Source: Actinernus sp. WN-2022
Lineage: Eukaryota; Cnidaria; Anthozoa; Actiniaria; Actinernidae
Length of the DNA: 64,000 bases
Reading direction: 5' to 3'
Assembly: GCA_030867875.1 (NCBI GenBank)
Contig: JAOWCC010001634.1
Coordinates: 137,660,365-137,724,364, forward strand
The position numbers were made by a program, and so were the translations under genes. Positions 1-9,399 of this stretch are shown here, piece after piece. Each line of letters begins with the position of its first letter. Position 1 is the stretch's first letter. Under the pieces are notes generated by a model. It was not told the origin of the DNA, ran no database searches, and saw only the letters and a program-made list of their open reading frames with translations.

Positions 1-2158
1 CGCGTTCCCTTAAATCTATGGGTGCTGCGTGCCCAAGTTAGGAGTGCCGCGTTCAAAACGCTTATCGTATAAATCGGACATTCTTTGGAAGGTAAAGTAA
101 AACTCGGGTTAAATCTCTCTCCATGCCATATTACTTATTCATATGTTTCTCCCGACTCCAAGCACGTGTACTCTATACAAAACACATTAAAGTAAATTTA
201 GTGTCACCAGTGCGTTGAAATTTCTTTAAAATTCTAAACTAAAATATTATGTACAAAAACCGGTTGATCAAAGTGTATGTTGCTTTCATCTGTCGCTATC
301 GCTCTTTGATTGATTTTTATTTATTTAAAAGTCACGAAAGCTGGGCGTAAAGTGTTTGGTTACTACTCGAACGGTGCATTCTGTAGCCGTCTGAGTATGT
401 TTTAGTTTTGTACAGTAATAACAGTACGAGTGTTATGTCGCTGGTATACGGTCTCTTTTGGTTTTATACAAGGTTGTGTGTACTTTTCAGGAGCGTAGCT
501 AGCCATTTTTGGTTTGTAAGCCCGTTCCAAACTTCGCGAGTTTAGTGAGGGTAAGGGAATCAAGAACAGACTAATGAACAGGCGTAAAGTTTGTAAGCCC
601 GGGCTTACTGGCTTAAAAGGCAGCTACGCCCATGCTTGTACAGGGATAGTTTACTAAGTTTTACGTGTTTTTTTTAAGAATTTTATTTCATCGTTGAATT
701 GCTTGTGTTCGGTTCAGCCGTCTTCAAAGATAATTCATCAATTATAAAGACAATGTCAATATAGTGTAAACAGTATACATGTACTATATTCACGCTTTCT
801 CCTTGCTTTGAAAGAAAATATATCTCCTAGTTAATGTTTCCTTTCTTTCTCAAATTCAAAGAACTGTCAATAATGTTTGCATATTCGATTCGACAGCATG
901 CAGTTGTTGCATTGTAGACGTGTTGGCTTGTTTCATGATCTTTAACGCGCGATAATCACAGATTAGTAAAAGCAGAACTATCGAAAGCCTGTGAACGTGC
1001 AACTGCTGAAACCGGGGCCACTTAGACAATGAGGATTATAACCAATCACATTGCAGAACGAAAACTGAGCATTCCAACTTACGGTTACTTGAGCCAATCA
1101 GTATCGAGTACAATTAAGACTTTCTCGGTCCGGTAAAAGGCAAATTTCGTGGTCTGGTTCTGAAGTCAAAGTCTTTTGAATGAAGAAAATCGCATGGATA
1201 TACTAGGATTTATACTTTGGGATGCTTTGTTTTACTTTTGCAATGTGTTTAGGTCTCGTTGTCTAAGTGGTTCCAAATTACAGTAGTCGCACTGTATATG
1301 CTACACTTGTTAGTTGTTGAAAGGTCATCAACACTTGGTAGTTCACATCATAGTCCTAAGCACGAACATAGGAACCTTTTCTGTCTTTTATGACGCAGTG
1401 CGAAACTCTCGTAACATAATCATAATCATAAGAAATTATGGTCGACCATTTTCATCTTATGTCAATTATTATGCTCACATATGCATGGTCCTTATATTGC
1501 CGTGAACCATATCTAACAAAATAGTTGAGCACTTCTTCATGTTTATAGCGAAATAAGGTCCTCTAGATCTTAATATTATGCTTGTGATCTAGTTATATTA
1601 CGAGTATGAACCAAGCCAAAGGAAATGCGTCACGATTTTGAGTCTATGATTATGTTTATGATGTCTTGTCGCTAGTAGGAACCAATCGTTAAAGAACAGT
1701 GGGTATGCCATAGATTTAACACAGCGAGTTTTGCTTCTATAACTGACTCGTATACAGATATTTTTTAATGTGTTTAAAAAAAATGGCTTCAATTTCATAC
1801 CATTATAATTCTTGACATGAGTTTCATTAAAAATGAGTAACTATCCTCATTGAACTAGTTTAATGAATTCAAAATAAACCTCAGTGAACCGGTTACTCGA
1901 ATTAAATTTATAGTATTCGATAAAATGAACTAAATAAATTTAATAACCTAGATACGACGCACACAGGTGTAATCTCTCACAAGCGGAACTTCACCGCATC
2001 AAGCTTAATACTTTTTTCACCATTCTAAGTTATGTACGCTGCGTGTCGATGCTACTGATAAAGATATAATAATTAAAATAGTAAACCGAGAAAGCGAGAC
2101 GCAGAATGATAGCATCAAACAGCCAAAACAAGCTGGTATTACTTAGTTTTACACTTCA
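1..2158. other. Gene-free stretch
   Basis: No coding region is supported: the open frames are short and resemble nothing I recognise. Two things can be seen. Bases about 32-52 resemble the complement of the 20-bp satellite unit at 36873-37001. A weak inverted pair (GCGTAGCTAGCC near 494 and GGCAGCTACGCC near 619) brackets a duplicated TTTGTAAGCCCG, suggesting a worn MITE. The rest is AT-rich sequence with no recognisable structure. Confidence 0.6.
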
Positions 2159-2307
2159 GGGCCCGGTTGTGAAAGGGTGGATAACGCTATCCACCGGATA
2201 CTTTTCTATCTAGTGGATAAGTATTAACCAAACTAGCTTATTTTATCCACTAAAGTAAGGATTTATCCAGTGGATAGCGTTATCCACTCTTTGGCCATCC
2301 CGGCATT
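2159..2307. mobile_element. MITE with 40-bp TIRs (GGATAACGCTATCC)
   Basis: Short hairpin element. The left arm (GGCCCGGTTGTGAAAGGGTG, then GATAACGCTATCCAC) is matched in reverse by the right arm (GTGGATAGCGTTATCCACTC, then TTTGGCCATCCCGG). Arms are about 40 bp and differ at a few positions; the 60-bp centre is AT-rich. It has no ORF. A related short inverted repeat (GGTTGTTCGAA...TTCGAACAACC) lies near 4513-4581. The transposase family is not clear because I cannot see an unambiguous target duplication. Confidence 0.7.
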
Positions 2308-2498
2308 TTTCTTTTTATTCTAACTCGTTTATATAAATTCTTGCGAAATGAGAGAAAGATAAGCAAATCGATATCAAAATAAATTGCGTTTTAATTCAGC
2401 CAAATAATGTTTTTTTTCTTGACAACGGACAACCTTTTATTTCCTTTCAAGATTCATTTAAAAAAAACAAGCAGTTAGTTCCATAGTGTGGGAAAACC

Positions 2499-3342
2499 TA
2501 GCCTGCTTCACATCCGAACTGAACCCTAGTTAAGTCCGTCTGCGAAACAGCGACAGAAAGCTTGTTCTAGACCCCAACGAAGTACCAGGATATATGTAGT
2601 CGATTCTGATTGGCTTTTAAAAATTATCATTCTTACACGTCTTCTGACTGGCCATTCAACTGTCACCAGCCTGTCACCAGTGCGACCTACGACTAATTTA
2701 CACTTCAAAATATGGCGGGTTTTAATAGACGTCGAGAAGAACAATGATATCTGTACAACATCAGTTTGAAATCGAGATTAGTTTGCTAGAACAAGAGCGG
2801 TTGACCAGAGTTGAGTTCGGATGTGGCACATACCAGATATTTCCAAGCTGCATGGGAGATTTATTTGTGTGTTCCTCGAACGAGCGTTTTGTCGTGATGG
2901 ATTCTATTAAACTGAGTCTTCAGCAAGTTTCCTTTCATGTGCCACTAAACCACCGGGGCAGCCTATTTAATGTTACATTACTTCGGCAAAACTTGACCCG
3001 AAATTGAAATAAACCTAACGTAACCTTCTCCGATAGTAAAACACAGGAAAACGACGACTGAGCTCGTCTAGGGCGAAAAATCTCAAGTAAACAGCTGACT
3101 CACATGCAAACGACCAGTTTGACTTTCAACCGAGCGGCCTCTGACATGAAGTGCCCGTCATAACAATCTCCGAGGCTGGTGACAGTTGAATGGGCAGTCG
3201 GAAGACGTGTAAGAATGAGCTTTTTAAAAAGCCAATCAGAATCGACTACATATATCCTGGTACTTCGTTGGGGGTCTAGAACAAGCTTTCTGTCGCTGTT
3301 TCGCAGACGGACTTAACCGGGGTTCAGTTCGGATGCAGGCTA
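2499..3342. mobile_element. TAGCCTG-ended TIR element, 844 bp
   Basis: Begins TAGCCTGCTTCACATCCGAA and ends with the complement (TTCGGATGCAGGCTA). The two arms pair for roughly 180 bp at over 90 percent identity (2499-2685 with 3165-3342). Flanking 9-mers GGGAAAACC (2490-2498) and GAAAAAACC (3343-3351) agree at 7 of 9 positions, consistent with an aged 9-bp target duplication. The middle holds an 87-codon open frame (2744-3007, plus) that I do not recognise and that may be chance. It shares termini with the elements at 48090, 55921 and 61031. TSD length suggests a Mutator-like or similar superfamily, but no transposase is present. Confidence 0.8.
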
Positions 3343-3558
3343 GAAAAAACCATGAAAAACTACGGAAATCAGTTCCGATTTGCATGGTATGTCTACTCCA
3401 TACTTTGGAAATATAGAATAATCTTGGAAATTCCAATTTGCAGCAAAACACTACCCTCTTAGTATATATAGAACTAACCACATCACATCATATCACATAG
3501 CTATATATATTCATATGTGAACTGGATACAGCTATTGCAATAAGGTTGTCCGGGATAA

Positions 3559-3763
3559 ACGGCAAACGACATTCCCAGACCGAAATGGATTCTGGTTGTA
3601 GCTGAACGCCTGGTGAATTCGTTTGTTTTTGGGTCAAAACGTTACGACGAATATGAATGGTCTCCTGCGAATCGATTTTGGAATCACACTGTAGTTTGTC
3701 CATTCCGCACAGCTGCACAGTTATAACCACAACCCATTTCGGTCTGGTAATGTCGTTTGCCGT
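3559..3763. mobile_element. MITE with ~55-bp TIRs (ACGGCAAACGACATT)
   Basis: Left end ACGGCAAACGACATTCCCAG continues CCGAAATGG; the right end is its complement ending ...AATGTCGTTTGCCGT. Arms pair for about 45-55 bp with few mismatches. The 129-codon minus-strand open frame over 3488-3877 runs through both arms and is therefore not considered a gene. No clear TSD. Confidence 0.7.
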
Positions 3764-3769
3764 ATTTGC

Positions 3770-4375
3770 CGTAAAGAAAGAGCGCGAAATTTTCTGCATT
3801 TTGATTGGCCTGATCATGCCATGAAATACCGCTCTGCGTTTAATAAGAAAAACATGAAATACCGCCCTGTAGTGCATCGTAAATCTAAGCTCTGATTGGC
3901 TGAAATATAATATTTATAGGATAATTACTGGTTATTTCATTGTTTTCTATGGAATACCGGCGAATATTTCACGAGAAATTTGTATTATTTAAAAGGCGAG
4001 TTGTATACCAAAATAATATGAATTTCGAGTGAAATTTTCGCCGGTATTCCAATGAAAACCATGAAATAACCATATTATTCTATAAACAACAAATTTAGGA
4101 GAAGACTTATCACCGGACGATAGACTGCGAATTTTCTCGCCCGAAAACACAAATTTCGGCCGCGAGCGTCTGCAGATAATTATGTATTCAAAATGTTGAA
4201 TTCTTATTGGCTGAAAGAGAAAGGGCGCGAAATTTCCTGCATTTTGATTGGCCTTGATCTAGCCATGAAATACCGCTCTGTATTTCATAGAAAAACCATG
4301 AAATACCGCCCTGTATTTCATAGTAAAGCTGAGCTCTGATTGGCTGAAATATAATATTTATAGGATAATCACACG
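3770..4375. repeat. Interspersed repeat cluster with an inverted pair
   Basis: Two partial copies of one repeat (about 3770-3930 and 4205-4370) share CATGAAATACCGC and GAGCTCTGATTGGCTGAAAT. Between them, GGAATACCGGCGAATATTTC (about 3951) and its complement near 4035 form an inverted pair around an AT-rich centre. A third copy in reverse orientation lies at about 30835-31240. A dispersed non-coding repeat family; class unknown. Confidence 0.6.
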
Positions 4376-6619
4376 TATGTAAATATCCAAAATGTTATTA
4401 CACATCTGTGACGTTCTGTCGCGAGTAAAACCCGGTAATTTATATAACTTGGCGAATAACAAAGATAATATTGCATACAGCCTGGAGATACCTGTTTTAT
4501 CTTCTCATGGACTCGGTTGTTCGAAGCAAGGTTAAGCGCTACCCTGGCCCGGTTAAATCGCTAATCCTAGGTTCGAACAACCGGGTCCTGGTGAATATGT
4601 CGTAATACACTCGTTCACTGCGCTCGCTCGTGTATTACGGCAGTCACAACTCGAAAATATAAACCGCATCTCCGTGCGTCCACGTAATATCCTCTCTGTA
4701 TACACAACATCACGCCATGAATAGGACATTTGTATGATGACGTCACATACTACAACTATCATAACTCTTTGCGCGAATCCTTTTGTTCTCTAATTTGGAC
4801 AATTGTCTTGGAATTCTCCGGCAAAGGAGTTTAAAATCTGAAGTAAGAACATAATTTGAAAAGGATTCTGGTAGTTGTAGTTCAATGACGCCGTAATGTG
4901 TACATGTGTCAGCTATGTTTTTTTATGCAAATATAATTTTCTATTTTTTTGTCAAACATTGCACGTAAAATAAATAACTAAAATGTTGCGCGAAAGAGTT
5001 TGTACAGGGGGAGGGGTAGGCAATACTATAGGCCCCTGGGGTTATATTTCAGGGCTTCTATAGCACTGGCATAGGGACGGGGGACGGGGGGTGGGGGGGG
5101 GGGGGGTGGGGGGGGTTGGGGACGAGGGGGATAGTTGCCCCTGTCCCCCCTTCTGTCCAGTCCCAGAAGAATCATCAATGGAAATATCCCATAATTCATT
5201 ATTTTGCCCCCCCCCCCCCCCACCTCTCAAAGTCATTGCGTACAAAAGCCTACATATCGATATCCGGTGAGTGACTTTCGGTGTCGGCTAACACATTTCA
5301 CTCGAAAATACATGGTTTTGGGAGCTATTTTGCCATCTAAAACAAATAAAATGATTCATAACTTCTTCTCACCCTCGAGTCTAAGTTAAGTAACATCTAG
5401 TCTGCGACTGGTAACTGATTGAAGTGACTATGTTAAAATAACGATGGGTCAAATTTAGATTTGCTTGCGGGAGTTGAAGTGAATTTTTAGAAGGCGTTCC
5501 AGGTTTATGGACGGCCAAGTAGAGGAAAACTTTGTTTAGCTTGAATGCGCATGTCGGAACGGACTTGTTACCGCTGAATCGAATTCAAATAGGAAAAAAT
5601 ATATCAGCATTTTGATGTATAGATCATCGAGGTTTCCGTCGAGTTTAGAGTGGCTGAAATCGCTGTTAAAGTTCCATTTCGTACTATTTTTCTTGTCTTG
5701 ACCTTTGGTATGCATGGCGGGAGCTGCAGTAGGAGAGATTTTGGAGACTCCAAACGAAAGCAGAGAATTCTCCTTCGTATAATTCCGGTATCAACAGTTA
5801 AGCTACATTATAAAGTTGAAATGCGACTGAAGTTGTTCTCTCTCTCAAATAAAATCACATTTAATTCAAAGCGATGTCCTCTTCTGTGTGCAACGATTTT
5901 GACATGAGGACCTCCCTACGCTCCTGGCTTGTAGCATGGACTAGCGGTACCCTGCTAGCAGAGATTTCTCATGGGCCTTTTTCCCGGGGAAGTTCATATT
6001 TCTCCTAATTAATAGTACAATTTCACGAAGTTTTTTTCTATTTCTGTCATTTCTGAATACTGTACTGAAAGCAAACTAAATCTGCCGAGAACAGCTAGTG
6101 ATAAGACAGTCAGGGATTGGCTCCCTGCGTGTGCAACTTCTTGCATGGAGATGAACTCTCGCGAATATCAATAGTTTTCTATATTTTTCGTTACAAAATA
6201 ATTGTTTTATTTATATCCTAGGCCATCCCAATAAAATGTTTCGTTTACCATCGTCCTCTGTGCTCGCGATGGTGGGTCGGTCTGTCGGTAAAAAAAAGTC
6301 GGCTCGAAGACTCGCATAAAAATTGTTATACGTATTCCTCGACTACTTTTTCCTGCATAGGAAAATGGAATTAAAATCTGGGAAAAGTGACTGTGTACAA
6401 CTTGCCTTCAGACGCCATAGTAAACAGACTAGAAAATCACAGAGAAGGATTTTCTTCCTATAGCTAGGAAAGCATAGTATATTGCAGTTCAAACTCATGC
6501 CTCGTGAGCGCCGTGATATCACGGATTCGTTTCAACTCTTAGCTTATATCCTATTCACATGAAAACTTAAACATTTTTCAAAGCTCTTTGATTTAAGAAG
6601 CCAGTTTAAAAGCCAGTAT
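4376..6619. other. Gene-free stretch with G/C tracts and repeat copies
   Basis: No supported gene. Contents: a poly-G-rich tract (5080-5115) and poly-C run (5206-5221), which create artificial Gly/Pro-rich frames; a segment (about 5222-5390) repeated at 42525-42680, with shared GGTTTTGGGAGC and ACCCTCGAGTCTAAGTTA; and a lone TACCCTGCTAGCAGAGATTT at 5949-5968 that matches the terminus of the 55880-59440 element. I could not find the other end of that copy. An 85-codon frame at 5650-5907 has no recognisable feature. Confidence 0.55.
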
Positions 6620-6642
6620 AATTCCTGTTAAACACTGGTATG

Positions 6643-7188
6643 TAATCAACTAAAGTCGATTGAGGTATGCTCACCGCCGTTGAAAGCGAGTAGCAGCTGA
6701 CGTTTCGAGCGCTAGCCCTTCGTCAGAGCAAAAGAGGGAATTGTGGGTGGGGAAACGGTTTATAGTGTCGAGTGCATGATTACCGCTGAGGAAACATGTA
6801 CTCGGATCAATTGGGATCAAAGAAAATTGCGCCAATGCATGTTTACCGCTGAAGAAACATGTGCTCGGATCAATTGTGATCAAAGAAAATTGCGGCAACA
6901 ATATAATAGAAATGCTATTAATAGTTGTAACAGCAAGTGTTGATGAGTAAACTAAGGAAATATGCTGATCTAAGTGTGAGTGAATACGTGAATTGTGAAA
7001 TTAAATGATCGAAAAGCGTTCATTAATACCGTGAGGTGACAAAGTGCCTAATTTGAAAATAAAGTTATGTTCTTTGCGTTTACGAGTTGTCGGTAGTACC
7101 TTGATGCAGAGAAATGTCGCATACAGTGATGTGATTAATGCAATGACCATGAAGGTTAAAGTGACGAGCTACAGGTTTGGCGAGTGTT
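6643..7188 (-). mobile_element. Penelope-like element, 3' fragment
   Basis: Contains the C-terminus of a GIY-YIG-type PLE polyprotein (7001-7190, minus) followed by a non-coding tail with a 70-bp tandem duplication (about 6775-6900) and a hammerhead-like motif (6699-6726). It is bracketed by near-identical 23-mers, AATTCCTGTTAAACACTGGT(ATG) at 6620-6642 and AATTCCTGTTTAACACCGGT(ATG) at 7189-7211, with two differences. These read as a target-site duplication from an old 5'-truncated insertion. The RT and most of the endonuclease are missing. Confidence 0.65.
6699..6726 (-). ncRNA. Hammerhead-ribozyme-like motif in PLE tail
   Basis: On the minus strand the conserved boxes occur in order: CTGACGA (6726-6720), a short stem-loop that can pair GGGC with GCTC (one wobble) around a 4-nt loop, GAAAC (6706-6702) and GTC (6701-6699). 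These match the hammerhead core CUGANGA / GAAA / UH. One extra A follows CUGACGA, and stem III is minimal, so a monomer may not fold; dimeric activity is conceivable. Hammerheads have been described in Penelope-like elements, and this one sits just downstream of PLE coding sequence. Activity is inferred only. Confidence 0.45.
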
Positions 7189-7190
7189 AA
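7001..7190 (-). pseudogene. PLE polyprotein C-terminal fragment (GIY-YIG region)
   Basis: Read on the minus strand, 7190-7083 encodes a segment containing PVARHFNLHGHCINHITVCD and the frame stops near 7080. The adjacent frame (about 7084-7001) continues with EHNFIFKLGTLSPHGINERF and then a stop. Penelope-like polyproteins carry a C-terminal GIY-YIG nuclease whose last part typically has an A-x-HFN motif followed by E-x(2-3)-I-x(2)-L-x-T-x(2)-P-x-GLNE. Both pieces are visible, in order, split by a single frameshift. The fragment is too short to function. A different endonuclease-bearing retroelement is possible, but the GLNE-like ending argues for a PLE. Confidence 0.65.
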
Positions 7191-7455
7191 TTCCTGTTTA
7201 ACACCGGTATGCTCGCTGGCGCTAAACTAGTTTCAATCTGACCTTTCTTTACAAGTAAACAACTAAAATATTCAAGATAGGGGCTAGATAAATTCAGTTT
7301 AATTAAACAGGCTTAGTTGGTGTGAATGGGGAATTATACTACATGGGTTTCAAAGTAAGACTTGGGTTTCGCTCGATTGCCCGTTCACACACACACGCGT
7401 ATATATATACTCATACCGACTAATAGCGACTCAGGTATGACTAAAGTCTGACTTA

Positions 7456-7782
7456 GGGACCGATCATTATTTACAGGGAGTGGTTGGACAAAACTGAACC
7501 ATACGGGGTAATGAATTGTTTTAATTAAACACATGACAGGGTATGGGTATATAAAAAAGTGATTTCAGTTTTATTTTGCACACTGTATGTAGAGTAGAAA
7601 TAAAATAAAGTGTTAATAATTAAGAATGTCAGGCAAATGATCAAATTTCAGATTTTTCCGGGGGTAGGGTATACGGGGGCTAATTTTTTTACGGATTGAT
7701 CGTATGGGATTTGAAAAAAAAATTGGGATCAAAAGTTGTGCTTGCCCAACCCGGTCACTCCCTGTAAATAATGACCGGTCCC
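7456..7782. mobile_element. PIF/Harbinger-like MITE, TSD TTA
   Basis: Left end GGGACCGATCATTATTTACA continues GGGAGTG; the right end is the complement (CACTCCCTGTAAATAATGAC, then CGGTCCC). Both sides carry TTA (7453-7455 and 7783-7785), the 3-bp TWA duplication typical of PIF/Harbinger elements. No ORF; the interior is AT-rich with a G-rich patch near 7660-7680. Confidence 0.75.
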
Positions 7783-7785
7783 TTA

Positions 7786-8960
7786 GCAATGTAATATTTA
7801 GAAATAGACTTTCACAGAGCTCTCATGTGAATTAACCCACTCAATATATACCAAAAGGGTAGCTACAGAACTCTTCAAACGACATTTCTGTTCGTCAACC
7901 ATTTGAAATTCATTGCGGTTACATAAAATTCATTACGTTTCTATTATGAAGTTTCTTACATTCACTGATTAGACAACTTACCAGTTTATAAATCGTCGGT
8001 AGTTTGCCTGTGAATGAACTTCAAACTCTTTTTAGTATTGTTGAAAAGGACAATATAATAACGTAAAGGGTTTCAAGTTAGAGTGGTTAGCTATGAAATG
8101 ATATTGACGTATACATGACGAAACAGTTTATTTTAACAGCTTTTGAATTAGTTTGAAAAAGTCGCATTTAATTCTCAATTAAAAACTATAGAAGGCGTCC
8201 GGAAAATACGTTTATACCTGACGGATGACGGGTGGTTTCGTAAACAACCATAACAAAAAAGCACTATTTCTGTAATATCCTTTTTTGGTATAAACATCAG
8301 TTTGAGATGAATAAGTGATGATTATATTAAATCTCCTCGTGCCTTTGACATTTGCCTATCCGACACCGTCTTCAATATGGATCGGAACATCAAAGGAAGA
8401 AAACGGCCACTCGATCAATAATGAAGCTTTTAGATCTATAACGGATATCATCTGGAGCGGAAAGTTAGCGTGGGTCCCCAACTCGGTTAATAGTAGCTAA
8501 GATAATACGCTAGCGCTTGTGCTCATTTAAGGCCTAAACTAATCTAGCGTAATATATGTATTAGACGGCTGGTTTCGTGAATAACGTAAACACTAGTGAC
8601 GCTTTGTTAAATTGGCTTATTATATTGGGCATCGTTCGAAATTCATTCCAATTTGCAATAGCAGAGAGGGTAAAAAGGACAGTGCATTCCTTATCGATCA
8701 ATGGCCTATTTTGCATTGAATACTAGGCCCATATATAAGCCATATAGGTGTGTGGCCGCGGGATAGGGTATAGTTTTCGAGGTGTCGGACCCTTAAATAG
8801 GGTCTCATATTGTTTAGACTGCCCACAGAAGAGAAATAAAAACAATCTGTTCAAAAATTCTGAGTATTCACTTGTCCCTTAAATATGGTCTCACATTTAA
8901 GTTTCAGGCCTTGGAAAGGGTACCGTTCTCCCGGTTTTTCACCCTTAAATAGGGACTTTT
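7786..8960. other. Gene-free stretch
   Basis: No supported gene. 8770-8955 contains three diverged CCTTAAATA(G/T)GG motifs, which looks like a degraded repeat. A 61-codon frame at 8315-8500 begins with a hydrophobic stretch resembling a signal peptide but has no other support. Confidence 0.5.
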
Positions 8961-8965
8961 AGGCC

Positions 8966-9072
8966 CAATTCAAACGTCAAACTTTTCATGCGCCGAAGCT
9001 AATTAGATCAAAAGAAGCCGCCTAATTATCTTTTGTTTCAATTGCATTCGGCGCATGAAAATTTCGACGACG
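8966..9072. mobile_element. MITE, arms CTTTTCATGCGCCGAA
   Basis: CTTTTCATGCGCCGAA near 8983 is matched in reverse by TTCGGCGCATGAAAA near 9048, with TTCAAACGTC and TTCGACG outside them. It relates to the TTCGACGTTTGA repeats around 15911 and 16450-16600. Non-coding. Confidence 0.6.
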
Positions 9073-9394
9073 GCATAAAATAATAGCCTTAATTACAAAA
9101 TACAATAGCTTCACGTGAAAATGCACGCAGTCGCCTACATTTCCACCGTTCTCTGCAAAAACACAACGTGAAAACCCCAAATAGTACGTTTTAAAGAGAA
9201 CGCGAATGTAAGAAAGCAAATCAATACGTTTTTCGCTCGGCGTGAACGGAGCTCTATACTCATCATATTTTTCGAAAATCTGGTTGTGAGAAACAATTCA
9301 TTGCAAACAAGGGAAATAGTAGACACCAAAACTTTTCCCGTCGTCATTGGCGCGCCGTCCTGGTTGCTTAAAGTTCCTAATAGGGATCTCCGTG
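9065..9394. mobile_element. Diverged copy of the GGGACCTTACGCAACC MITE
   Basis: Aligns along its length with 26395-26713 (shared CGACGGCATAAAATA, TGCACGTGAAAATGCAC-like and AAAACACAACGT segments, and the end CGCCGTCCTGGTTGC). The left terminus is missing, so it is a truncated copy. The 121-codon minus frame over it (9135-9500) also reads through the non-coding copy at 26 kb and is not a gene. Confidence 0.65.
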
Positions 9395-9399
9395 GCCCA

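Noticed and set aside
3488..3877. 129-codon minus-strand open frame
   Set aside because: It runs through both inverted arms of the MITE at 3559-3763 and matches no protein pattern I know.
5026..5245. Pro/Gly-rich open frames
   Set aside because: Translation of poly-G/poly-C tracts; two overlapping frames show the same bias.
5949..6130. Full TACCCTG-ended element at 5.9 kb
   Set aside because: Only one terminus found; no matching inverted end or 9-bp duplication within reach.
8315..8500. 61-codon frame with a signal-peptide-like start
   Set aside because: Too short and isolated; no splice signals or repeats in support. Could be a small secreted peptide but the sequence alone does not show it.
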